NCBI GenBank assembly: GCA_963931925.1
Contig: OZ007570.1
Span: 54,593,880-54,657,879 of the forward strand
Direction of reading: 5' to 3'
DNA length: 64,000 nucleotides
Origin: Onchidella celtica
Taxonomy: Eukaryota; Mollusca; Gastropoda; Systellommatophora; Onchidiidae
Shown here piece after piece: positions 32,985-44,900 of the stretch (its first letter is position 1; each line of letters opens with the position of its first letter). Under the pieces are notes generated by a model, which saw nothing but the letters and a program-made list of their open reading frames with translations, was not told where the DNA came from and made no database searches. The translations under genes and the position numbers were made by a program.

Positions 32985-33300
32985 TAGTAAGCCATATCTC
33001 AGCTAATAATGCTGGTATTGATTCCCCGATTAGAGAGGAGCTAGAAAACGGCGGGCTCAAATGGTATGGCCATGTCATGAGATCATCAGGGTTTGCCAAG
33101 ACATTGCCGCAGGGCACAGTGCAAGGAGGGAGAAGGAGAGGCAGACAGAGGAAGAGATGGGAGGACTATATCCCAGAATGGACGAGCTTGAGGTTGAGCG
33201 ACACAATCAGGAGGTCAGAAAACCGAGAGGATTGGAGGATGCCGGTTGCCAGATCACCTGTGGCGCACAAAACGGTCCACAAGACTACGGGATAGAGAGA
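32985..33300 (+). pseudogene. LINE ORF2 C-terminal fragment
   Basis: About 100 codons of a non-LTR element: GGLKWYGHVMRSSG, then GGRRRGRQRKRWEDYIPEW and a tail with ENREDWR, stop at 33293. The RT is missing. The WYGHVMR and RGRQRKRW blocks are typical of the C-terminus of molluscan RTE- or CR1-like proteins. It differs from the LINEs at 3.5-6.1 and 22.8-27.7 kb. Confidence 0.78.
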
Positions 33301-33519
33301 GAGAAAATGGCATAAGTAATCACATTGTGATTCTAACTTGATTTTGGCAGAAATGTTTGTTACGCTAGCTCGTGTTCTGAGGGCCGAATAGTTTACATTG
33401 AAAGCTATAACAGAGCAGTGAACACAACTCACTATTTTCTCTATTTGGCTTTATAATTAGACTTCTGTCCCTTATCAGCAGCCTATGGTTTTTAGTTTTA
33501 AGGAAGTTCCAATATACTT

Positions 33520-33975
33520 TTCTTATCTTTGGAGTAACAAGTTGAAAACATCAGTAGATGTGGGGCATTTGTGTAATGGTATTTTGATGTCATAAGTATG
33601 GCTGTTTTTAAGTACAGTCATTAAAGTAATGAGAAAAAGTCCACAGTGTCAGAGAGATTTTCAGAATCTGTGAACACAATTATGATGACACATGCATGAG
33701 TAGAATTTTTTAACAAGAATATATTGAGTGTTATCAAGTTCCAACAGCTGACTGATGATATGCTTTTCTTACCTTTGGAGTAACAAGTTGAAAACATTGA
33801 TAAATGCGGGGCAATTATAGTGGCATTTTGTTGTCGCAAGTGTGGCTGTTTTTAAGTACAGTCATTAAAGTAATGAGAAAAAGTCCACCGTTTCAGAGAG
33901 ATTTTCAGAATCTGTGATGATGACACATGCATGAGTAGAATTTTGTGAAAAGAATATATCGAGTGTTGTCAACGA
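33520..33975. repeat. Tandem duplication, 246-bp period
   Basis: TTTGGAGTAACAAGTTGAAA occurs near 33528 and 33774, and the match continues through AGTACAGTCATTAAAG and TGACACATGCATGAG in both copies. The second copy has a short deletion near its end. Confidence 0.85.
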
Positions 33976-33989
33976 GAGTGTGTTATATC

Positions 33990-34430
33990 CAATTTTATTC
34001 ATTGTTGCACTTGAATGCCAGTAGATATCCAAGTCACGATTTGTGTGACTTTATTTCATAAGCTAGTAAAACCATTTGACCATTTGAAGTTATTGTGATT
34101 ATTTGAATTTTCGTTAAGATTACAAATTTTAAACTCGTTTTTCTCAATTTGACCATTTTGGACTGAATGCCAACTCTCGATATATATGTGGTTATCTGCC
34201 TTTCCGAGACATTCAGTCTTTGAGCAAAGCGACAGGCCCAGCTACCATGACTTGTATTTTTGCAACCTTTTTAAATTGCAAACATTAAACTGGTGTTGTT
34301 TACCATTATACTTGATTGACGGTTCTACAGTTCATGCGATATTTTTTTATCCCGTGTTTCCAGCTCCATATAAAACCAGACTGCCAGGACATATTCATCT
34401 CAGTACAATAACGGTGAATTGAAAGGAGCA
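33990..34430. other. Unassigned DNA
   Basis: No gene recognised. Confidence 0.35.
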
Positions 34431-34435
34431 GTTTC

Positions 34436-34521
34436 ATTTGTGTTGAACACAAATGCTCCTAAAAGTGTTTAACACAAACACTCCTGTCAGTGTTGAACAC
34501 AAACACTCCTCTGAGTGTTTA
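34436..34521. repeat. Short tandem repeat of a GTGTTGAACACAAACACTCC unit
   Basis: Three imperfect copies of a 28-29 bp unit. Each holds a GTGTT...AACAC palindrome. Confidence 0.8.
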
Positions 34522-35190
34522 TCAGATGCAGAGGGGAGAATCTTGGTCTTTGCAGAGAATGTGTTTGGCCTGGAAAGTTTGAAGGCAAAAATATTATATG
34601 CTTTTTTGTATTGGTATGTTTCTTAGATGATATGCTAATGTGCAAATGAGACATAGGTTTTCCTTTACCACTTTCTACCCAATGAGTGTTCAGTTTTTCT
34701 TTGGTTGTTGCTGAAATAACTGCCTCCAGATTATTTTGATATCAGTTATTAAAAAAAGTATTTGATAATTCAAAAAGGTTTTGTAAATGTGATAATTAAA
34801 TCACAAAGCAAATTAATAGTAGTGGTACTTATTATGATTCTGTTCAGCAGTGTTATTTATCACTCTGCTTAACAATCTCATCACTGATTTGAATATCATT
34901 CTCCTGAAAATGTGCACTTCAGTAAGCCTGACCCAAAAGTGTAATTGATAGTGTTTAACTGATACACTACCCCAGGCTGTTCAAAGCGGATCATCCGAAA
35001 AACACTCACTTCAAAATAGTGTATGAAAATCACACTGAGAAGTATTTTTTCTTTAAATTTCCAATAATTGGACATTTCTCTATTTTTTTTAACACTTCTA
35101 CACATTTATATATCTTATCCCCATCTTTCAAAAAGAGCAGTATGAGAACTGTTCTCTGAAAGAAAGTAGCTGGAAGTGAATCAGTTAAAT
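34522..35190. other. Unassigned DNA
   Basis: No gene recognised. Confidence 0.35.
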
Positions 35191-35194
35191 ATAA

Positions 35195-35480
35195 AATAAT
35201 AAGAAAATAAATAATGTTTATATAGCGCTTTGTCCCGTAATACAAGCTCTAAGCATTTGACAGTCATTCGTTCTACCACCCACATTCAATTCATTGATGC
35301 AGAGAACATGCTAAAACATGTGATAACGAGCAGAGACAGCTGTGGTTGCATTCGATCCATTGAAAAGATGTTTCTTGAAAGTTTCAGTGTTTTGTATACC
35401 TCCTAATGTTTTGAAGCAGCAAATTCCAGGTCTCCGGGCCATGAAAAGAAAATGACCGTTCACTGATTGATCTAAAAAAC
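35195..35480 (-). mobile_element. Dispersed repeat with AGCGCTATATAAA end
   Basis: On the - strand the sequence runs into AAAGCGCTATATAAACATT followed by A/T-rich tail, the form of a widespread invertebrate SINE/LINE 3' end. The body (CCAGGTCTCCGGGCCATGAA) resembles a diverged copy at 59100-59230, and the TTTATATAGCGC motif recurs at 58211 and 52792. Confidence 0.55.
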
Positions 35481-35649
35481 AGGTGAAACTTTATTACGTT
35501 CTTTCAAGTGAGGCTTACCAGTGGTAAGGGAATTTTGTGATTGCAGATGGATTGAAAAAGTATAAAGAAGAACAAGGCCGTAAAAATCTGTGTGTGGGAC
35601 AGCTCCATATCTAATATAAGATTAGAATTTAAAGATTTGCTTTATCTTC

Positions 35650-36055
35650 AAGCTTCACATCATGCAGTGACATGAACTTGTAGCGGATTTTGTGCATTTA
35701 TATCATTGTAAGCATTTGAATATTAGTCATAATAATTATACTTTTATATCAACTCTTTTAACATCGAGTCTGTAGCAGATTGTGACATTCATATCATTGT
35801 AAGCTTTTGAATAATACTCTTATATTATACTCTTATAGAAACTCTCATTACCTTCCAGGAATGTACTTTACACGTTCAGATTCAAGTCATCTTATCATGT
35901 GCTGATATTGAATCAGTAGTGGATTGTATGCATTGTTACCAATGTAACTATTTGAATATTACTAATACATGTAGTACATTCTTATATATAAACGCCTATC
36001 ATTTTTGGGGAAAGTACTTTACAGGTTCACATTATCAGAACATGCGTGAAACTGC
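35650..36055. repeat. Degenerate tandem repeat, three copies of about 120-150 bp
   Basis: TATCATTGTAAGC plus TTTGAATA and a TACTCTTATAT block recur around 35700, 35790 and 35940, each after a GTAGCGGATT/GTAGCAGATT/AGTGGATTGT start. Strongly diverged. Confidence 0.55.
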
Positions 36056-38355
36056 TGTGGCATTAGGCACAAAACATGTCAAGCCTGCTTTAGAATAGGT
36101 TTTGAATGGCTGTTTTGAGACAATTCTTTTATTCATTAGGAGCATTTTGTTCAGATGTAGTCTTTGTCTAGCGTTTTGCACACATAGCGATATTTACATG
36201 GCGGTTCTGTCCATTAGCTATAAGAAATTATATAAACAAAGGGATGACAACAAGTGTGCACGATGTTAATTGCCTATACACCAACGATATTATCTTTTTA
36301 GAAGATACATATATCTTTGGTAGAGGCTATTTAGCCAGAATACAGGGCCAGCTTCCAAAAGAGCCCCTGCGGCCATTTCACCAATAGAAAAGGTTACATG
36401 TACGTGATCCCTGGGCCAAATATAATCCCAACCTCTTTGCACTTTCCCAAAAATTCTTTGTTTGCACGAAGTTCAGTTAGGCTACATGGCCCAAATACAC
36501 ATACAAGTCCAATTTTATATTGAGTGCCTGTAATAGCGCATACAAACAGCTCCCACAGCTATTGTATGCAGAAATGACATTTTCATCACATGATCATTAC
36601 TGGCACTAAAAGAATGTTGCATTTTCCCACCTCATGGCATTCAGTTCATCACAGATTTCAACATGCATTGTTATGAAGAAACGTGAACGAAGTAACACAA
36701 CGAAAGATTTTGCCAGATAAAGTATTAAAGCTGTTGAATTTTTGCACTGTACGATTTATTTATTGCGATTCAGGCCATTTGCAGGGCTCGAGGACCTCCC
36801 TGAATTTGTGAAATTTGTTGGTTTTGCTTTTGAAGTATTTGTCACTGTAAGAGTAAGGAAAACATATATTTATATACATGTACACAATTTTTATAAGTAG
36901 TGTATATAATTGTTTGTAGGCCTTTACTGATGAGTCCACATGGTTCAGATGAAGTTCAGAGGTTTTCAGAATTTTTCTTTTTGAGCCTTGCATTTGAAAT
37001 GAAGATTGATTTTTTGCCTGTAACAAAGTTACTTGTTGTTCCCTGCCCTGTTACTGTTATTTCTAAGGCATCATAACTTCTGAGCTAGTTGCTGGCAAGT
37101 CACGTCATAATTTGCAAACTGTGGTCTCATACTTTGGTCTCATTTTTGTTGATATTATTTTGAAGATTATTTGTTACTAAGCCATTGCCATGGATGAGTT
37201 ATGTTGATATCATTCCTAGCCCAGTGGTCATATTGTGTGGGTTTATGTTATTTTCAGTGTTGGTCATGATTGGCGGTTACAAATTTATTTACTCCTGCAT
37301 ATTTATTTATTTTTGTGTTCTTTCTGCAATGCGTTGCCTGTATGACCTGAGACACAGAATACCGAGACGTACCATTCCTTCTTTCACTATATGTCCACAA
37401 CTTGCGTGCGTATAAACATGGTGAGTACTACTCACACAGCTCTGTGGTAATATGGTACTAGTCTTTTTCGTTCATTTATGAGGGGGTATGGTGCGAAGTA
37501 TTGCATTGTTAACATGGATGATATGTGCGCAAGTCGACAGACAGAATTGGGTGAATTGAACCATCTCAGTATTCTTTGTCTCGGGTGTGATGAACAGGTG
37601 TATTGCTATTTATAAATAACCATTTCTTTTTTTTGTTTGTCACATTGAAATCCACATGCTATTAACTTATTATCCTGAAAAGGTTTTAGCAAAATTCAAA
37701 GTACTTTTTTGTAAAAGGGTGCTTGTCCAACTAGCATATTTTTACCCTATCCTCTCTGGCTGCATGACAAACAGACATATCATATAATTTTGACTAATTG
37801 GCGTGTGCCTCATATGTCTCAGGGCATAGAGACATACACTATGGAAAAACTGGGCTTTTGCCTATTCGTCAATTCATCATCAGGAAGAGGAATCAACTTT
37901 CCTTTTCTCAGGCAACATTTTCAGGAGAACAATGAAAGAGAGATTCCAATATTTGCTGGAAGAACAAAACTTTGAAGTGTTGGTTAATACACAATGATGA
38001 ATAAAACACCTGTTTGTTGTGGAATTTGAAACAGCTGGGTGAATACCCCTATGCTGTCTTGATCTTGAACATCTACAATTTTGTAACATATTGTAGTGGA
38101 TAGAAATAGTAATTCATGCAAGCTGTGTGATACAGTGTATTTGCTTTACAAAGGTCATTTTATTTTGCTGCAATCAAAATCAACCTTTGCATAGTTGGTA
38201 TGTTGGTAAATTGATACTAAGATAAGATTTTTTTGTTATTCTGCATAAATACAGCTTAAGATCACCCAACCACATCACTGTCACAGGTATTATACATGTC
38301 ATTGTCTGATTCTGTAGTATTTCAGTAAGCAAGAACCTGACCGATGTAAATCATA
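36056..38355. other. Unassigned DNA
   Basis: 2.3 kb without a supported gene or element. Short ORFs (for example 37185-37415 +) look hydrophobic by base composition only. Confidence 0.35.
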
Positions 38356-38360
38356 TACAT

Positions 38361-39081
38361 GATAAAGTGAAAGTGAAAGCAAGTAAAAACTAATCTTTCC
38401 CTATCATGAAACCACACAAGGGCGAAAGGATCTGATTTTGTAGGAATTGGAAAAGAACCATTTTATTTGAAATGTATTCCATATCTCAAATGTAGTTTTA
38501 GTTATATAATAGAAATTTGAAATATTCCTCCACAATCAGTGGAGAGAAAAAAAAAGAATTCTTCAAGGGGATCATAAAACATTTAGCTAAAAAGATTTTC
38601 TATTTTGCAGTAATGTGAATGCACCTTTTGCAAATACACTTTTCATGATAAGGCCAGTGATATTCTGTTTGGATGTTTGTGATCATTTTGAGTGAAATTG
38701 TTCCTGACTTTGCGAGGTGCATATTTCCAATAATGTTTTTGAAAGCCGAGTTGCTTAGTTATGTTATTTGTTAACATGGCATAATACTTTCATTTAATTA
38801 TTATTTACGATGTTTTTTACTTACTCATGTACTGTGTTTGTCCCCAGTATTATTTTTCACCGGGTTTTGTTTACATGTAACATATAAAAATGTAAATGCA
38901 CTTTGAGAAGTTAAGTAAAATAATAAATTCATTTCTCTTTAATATTCACTGTGTTACTTTTGATTTTTCACGCGAACCCTGTGATATCGTGCTGTTATAA
39001 CATTTCAGTTAAAATAATCAGTTCCCTGTGCAGGGGAATTGATAAAGTGAAAGTGAAAGCAAGTAAAAACTAATCTTTCCC
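38361..39081. repeat. Exact 41-bp direct repeat, 680 bp apart
   Basis: The 41 bases at 38361-38401 (GATAAAGTGAAAGTGAAAGC at the start) recur unchanged at 39041-39081. The flanks do not match. Confidence 0.85.
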
Positions 39082-39825
39082 CACAGTGCTCCTGTTCTAA
39101 AATGTTCAGTGCAATAATATAACCAAAGCATCTTTACCATTTGAGTTTTATTAATCCATATCAAAATTTCCATTGACAAAAGCACTGCTTTAGAGTAATG
39201 TGCATATACATGTATCGATAGCTTGTCCAATCGTAGAATGTAGGCAGTTCAGGTATCCAGGTGGCAAGTTACAATAAATTCCCATCTAGTTATTAAACTA
39301 CTCGAAGAAAAAAAGGAATAATTTGTGGCCGCCACTTCCAAGAAAATCAAATCATTTTTTTAAATATTAAGATAATTTTCATTTGAACAATTTTATTCAC
39401 AGTGGGATGTTGTGATTCAATGACGTAGTTCTTTACTACTGACTGTGCAAAAGGGAAAATGATGAGCATATCACCCAACTGAATAGACTAGTTCAGCATA
39501 AAATTGTAGTGTATAACATGCAATATAATAGTAAAAAACATTCGCCATTATACACAGATAGACATGCAAATAGGAAAACAAACAAAGCAAGCAAAATTAT
39601 TATGGGACAAAATTTATTTTGACCACAAAATATGATCTGTGCCCACGAAAACAAGAAATTGTCGAAACAAGGTAAATTGGGATGAATTCTGTTGTTAATG
39701 CAAATCATGCTCACCTTCATCATTCATGTACATGTTTAAAGAAAATTATTTATTGTTAATTTATTTATATAGGCCTACCTGTAATTTAATCATGAAAACA
39801 CCTTATCATAATATGCTCAGAACCT
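39082..39825. other. Unassigned DNA
   Basis: No gene recognised. Confidence 0.35.
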
Positions 39826-39829
39826 GACC

Positions 39830-40190
39830 AAACCTGTAGAGAGCAAGGTCACAGCATGAAAAATGCGCTGTTTATGAAGAGCCGTCAACAAGCCCAGACG
39901 CGACAAGATCAGAAACACCAGTCCAGCGGCACATAGAGCAGCAGAGGGTAAAATGGTCTGGGCACCTTTTGCGATTGCCAATCTACCAGCCGGCCAATCG
40001 TGCATACAACATACTACAATTCTCTGGGTACAACACCAGAAGTAGACCAAGGAAGTAGTGGACCAATGGCGCCAAAGAAGCTGTGACGACCCATGGCATT
40101 ACTCCAAGACAGGCTTCCCGGCTGGCTGCAGACCAAAATCTCTTCCTGCCACGTCCTCGAGGGTACAAGCAGATTGAAAAATGAACGAAC
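39830..40190 (+). pseudogene. LINE ORF2 C-terminal fragment, decayed
   Basis: In pieces across frames one can read a KWSGHLLRLPIYQPANRAYN-like block, then SGYNTRSRPRK, QWRQRS or WTNGAKEAV, GITPRQASRLAADQ and LFLPR. These match the usual LINE C-terminal order (GHLMR, RPRRRW, LARDR, LFLP). Several frame shifts and stops; RT missing. A different family from the fragment at 32985. Confidence 0.7.
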
Positions 40191-40661
40191 GAACGAAGGT
40201 TCTGCTTCTCCCACTCTTCCACTTCTTTTGCTTACATTTCATTTATATTACAAGTACAATTGAAGAACTAACACACGAGAGGATCTTGCCTAATCCTTTA
40301 ACCTTACGTATTTACCACAGAGGTGGGAATTCTTCTGAATTTTCAGGTGACCTTCACCTCAGCAAATTAGAGGGGGAACTATGTTTGGAAACTTTGCATT
40401 AGTATTAAATAATTCGTATTACGTTGACTATTGTGGTAAAATGCCGCCCACTGATCTATTTACGCCTGGTTCCCACCTCTGCCTCCAAACAACCCATCCG
40501 CCAAACCACGGCACACGCAAAATAATCACAGTTTAATGGCAGCAGCCAGTCAGAAATATCGTGGCTGATCCTTACCTTCTAAAAATATCCAGCTTTAGTA
40601 TCATAATCTTATCCTTCCAAAAATATCCAACTTTGGTATCATATTATATCTATTATATATT

Positions 40662-41368
40662 TCAGTAACTTGCAACCTTTGGCATGACTAACTGACCAAA
40701 CTATACACTCTTCAGGCCTTAAATTTGGCAGGAAGGTGACAATTGAGATAAGGAAGATGATGGCTATAATCAAAAGTTGTTTACTTCAAGCATGTATTAA
40801 AAAAAAATAACAATGTTTATTGCTATGTAACATCTGTATTTTTGCATGTTTGTTTCGTAATATATATAGTACCTTGCATGTCATAAAAAGTAACCATATC
40901 AAGCGTTCAGTTTGGTGCATAGTGTTCTGGTGCGCATGAGTGCTGAAGCAAGACCCTAGGTTATTACTTTTATTATATGAGAAAGAGAAAGGGGGGGGGG
41001 GCACATTATTGTTTATTCTGGGCAATGCCCGGTTGGTCAGCCCGGTTGCATTTCAGTAACTTGCAACCTTTGGCATGAGTAACCGACCAAACTATACACT
41101 CTTCAGGCCTTAAATTTGGCAGGAAGGTGGCAACTGAGATAAGGAAGATGATGGCTATAATAAAAAGTTGTTTATTTCAAGCATGTATTTTAAAAAATAA
41201 CAATGTTTATTGCTACATGTATGTAACATCTGTATTTTTGCATGTTTGTTTCGTAATATATAGTACCGTGCATGTCATAAAAAGTAATCGTATCAAGCGT
41301 TCAGTTTGGTGCATAGTGTTCTGGTGCGCATGAGTTCTGAAGCAAGACTGTAGTTTATTACTTTTATC

Positions 41369-41428
<60 letters not shown>

Positions 41429-41480
41429 GGGGGGGAGCACATCATTGTTTTTTCAGGGCAATGCCCGGTAGGTCAACTTA
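40662..41480. repeat. Tandem duplication, 391-bp period
   Basis: Copy 1 about 40661-41050, copy 2 about 41052-41480. Both begin TTCAGTAACTTGCAACC, share TTGGTGCATAGTGTTCTGG, then a G/A-rich microsatellite (41373-41425 is pure GA in copy 2) and end in GGGCAATGCCCGG. Few differences, so fairly young. Confidence 0.9.
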
Positions 41481-41609
41481 GTGTATTAATAATCCAATGT
41501 TTGGTTGCCAGGGGAACACCCACATTAACCGTGAACTATCTACATCTGTATTGAAAAGTTATCTTAGAAGTTTCCTATTCTCGGGCCACAGTAGGACATA
41601 TTTGCGGAG

Positions 41610-41665
41610 AGAGAGAGAAGGAGAGAGAGAGAGAGAGAGAAAGAGGGGGGTGGGGTGGGGGATGG
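41610..41665. repeat. GA/G-rich microsatellite
   Basis: GAGA repeats followed by G-rich sequence, shortly beyond the 3' end of the synthetase gene. Confidence 0.85.
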
Positions 41666-41832
41666 GGGATGAGGCGCGGGAACCCTGCACACTTAGTGAT
41701 TTCACACAGAATCTATTTTGGGAATACTAATTCCTTGCCCTTTAGTATTTTTCTTTCTCTCACTTTTTTGTCTCAAACACTTCAGCAAGACATACAGGGT
41801 AACACAATCATATTGAACTCTATACATGTAAG

Positions 41833-41949
41833 TCAAACGTGTAAGTATAAGGGTTTGCTTGGTCTGTAGCCGAACTTGTCTTCAGCCATGACCTTCAGAA
41901 ACTTTCTATCTGGCTTGCCTGATGACGTCAGTGGAAAATCCTCAAGGAA
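41833..41949 (-). CDS. Synthetase exon 9 (residues 531-568 and stop)
   Basis: FLEDFPLTSSGKPDRKFLK with the A10 lysine, ending YLHV-stop. Acceptor CCCTAG. Confidence 0.92.
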   Translation of the reverse strand, partial: FLEDFPLTSSGKPDRKFLKVMAEDKFGYRPSKPLYLHV

Positions 41950-44900
41950 CTAGGGAATGAGCAAAGAGAACAAAACAAAAAAAAAAAGTCATTTTCTAAC
42001 TGATTTGTGGCCACTGAAAATTATATTTAACCCTCTAGGTCCCATGTATCACCAGTGATATACATAAATGTGTCACTCGGCTGCATTTCCCATAACTCAA
42101 GGCGAGAAAAGTTATTTTTAGTAATTTCTACAACATACACTAAATCAACCAAATTAATGATCACGAAATCTCCTTAATTACACCCATAAGAAAACGTTCT
42201 CACAAGATCAGAATTTTCCCACAAGCAGAAATGGAGGGAAGGGCGTAGATGGTTCATGAATACTATTCGTCTTTTGGTAAGAAACAACCACTTATCGTGA
42301 GAGCCAGAACGCGCAGGAGTCGATTCTCCACAGGGGTGCAAGTTTGCCTATTAGTATTACTGTCGGTTTTCTGCTCTTTAGCTTCACCTCCAAGGAAATC
42401 AGTTAACGATTTTTTTTTTTACCATTGATATGATCTTAAATATTTCACCTATCTTTACAGATTCCTTAAAAATTCGAGCTCATAGTCCTCTCGGGTAAGG
42501 ACGACAAAACTCGGAGGGCCCGTGCGCATGTTGCGAACGTTAAAGATACCTTGGCAGTTGGAAATCGAGAACAGCAGGTAAACAAGGCAGCCGCCAGGGC
42601 AGAGTTCTAAAAACCTAATCGCCACCACAGAATAAACAAGCAGTACAACAAGAACAAGAAAAGTGAGGCGCACATGCCAAGAGCAGACAACCTCCTAAAA
42701 TAAAGACCGAAACACATAGATCTAGATTAAAGAAAAAAAAAAGTGCCGCTTATCATTTTTCACTGTCATACCATAAACCATGACCTCTCGATGTAGACTA
42801 CTTTTGGCAGAACTCTCTCTCTCCCTCTTTCTCTTTTTTTGATTATGAAACACCACACAGAAATTGAAAGCCCCATCTCGTGATATCTCTTTTGAATATA
42901 TACATGTAACAGAAACAGATTTCATCAGGATGTTTCCTTCACATTTTAAAGAATCAGTCTCATCACACTCCTGAAACTGGCATCTTTTGACTTCCGCAAG
43001 CTTTCCACATACCAAAACAAAGTTAAAAAAAAAAAGGCGGGGGGGGGGGGATAAAGTACCCAATAAAAACGTGGCAAAGGTGTGCGCTCTCCATGGGGGT
43101 CCGTCGTGAAAAGGGAGCGGATGAAACTTCTCAATTTTTCCTCAGTGAGATTACTTCCGCTCGTGGGTTTGATGCAAGCACAAATGAGGTGGTGACTCAT
43201 AGGGTCAGATACCTGAAAAGAAAAGAACCTATATATACTAAGATTGAAAGGGCTGAAAAATACTGAGATAATGAACTTCTATGACCTACCGACATGTGAG
43301 TCTCTTTTCTTTGTTGATTTGTCATAAGGGGAGTGTATTGCAATACGTTACCTGAATTTTGTATGACATTGCCAAAATAATAATGAAATAATCATGCTTT
43401 CGCATTCTATGGGACAAACAAGAAATCACCGTCCTTCGCACGTCCTGACATGTCAACATTTCCTCATTTTACAGGAGAGTGTTTCAAGGACATAGACACT
43501 TTTGTTTATTCTTGTATATGGCAAAGACGTTTTCTGCTTAAAATTTCAAAACTAATTAAGATATTGATTCACAACTTTGTGAGAAGATTAGAATATAGAT
43601 CTCACCAAGAGCAGTGAAAGGTACAGTATTCGTAACATATCAGTAACAATACCAGCAACATCATCTGTTTGCCAGTACATGAGATGGACCACGAAATAAG
43701 AGAAATGATTCGTGAGAATTTGTGGGTTTTTTTTTTTTTGCTAAAAAAAAACAACACAAACCCGCATTTTCCAACTGATAAACAATTCAAATTCCATGAA
43801 AATTTTTGCAACAATAACTCAAATTTTAATCAAAATTGGGCAAAAAGAAAAGGTTGTATGTTGCGAAACCCTGAAAAAGGCGAAAGCCGAAAATTTTGTG
43901 TATTTTCTGTCTTCTCTTAAGTTTGCTTTGTATTGTTTGGCTTTTATTTCTCACGCAGGGTTTCGCAACATACAACCTTTTCTTTTTGCCCAATTTTGAC
44001 TTTGCTTATAGCCCTGCTGCGACCCCACAGTTTTTCTGTGGTTTTTATGATATTTCTCAAATTCTACTGTTTAAATCCAGAAGCTAAGAAAGCTGCGGAA
44101 ACAATAAAGACTCTGGATAGTGTAAAAAGTCATCTTTAGAACTCGGAACTCATTATTTTACTAATGGAGGATAAGGTTGGCTCCCATGCCAGTGCCAAGG
44201 GAAATAATCATTTTAGATTAACATCACTCGGTAAAGAGAGAAATAATCGGCCTTTTTCATTACCGTGTCTGCTGCCTTTGGGAACCACAGACTAGGGATA
44301 TATTATTTATCTATGTTGGGAACATAATTATTTTGACGCGTTAATGAGTTTGTGGTATTTCTGAGCGTCACAGTGATGTATCGTCATAACGTAAAGATTC
44401 TAGACAAAATATGCCTGACTTTCTGTAAAGCATCATTAATGAATTGCAGCGTGAAAAAATAATGCTTTCCACTTTCTAGCCTTTTCTTTTCAAATGCTAG
44501 GAGGTAAAATTTGGGCTCAAATATTCATTTACAAATTTCAATTCATTTGAAAGAAGTTCCGCGTTCATGTTTCACGAAATGAATAAATGCATCACAGTGT
44601 GCATAACATTCAATACTGTGTGTTCACGAAACACACTTTCACGTGCCCACACAGCTGCAACTTTACTTTCACCAGCACCACCCCCTCCCCCGCCCCCCAA
44701 CCCGTTAAAAAAACCCCCCCAAACTACACGTATCTGACTATTGCTTGAGATATCGCGGTTAGGTAGAGCTGGGCATAATTATGCGATTGGGATTAGAACG
44801 AAGTTGACAGGCTGGCCAAGTTAGTTAGTTCAAAGACTGTAAGATGCATACTTTTGCAGGTGTATGCTAGTGATACTAATAAGATAACACAAAAAATATT

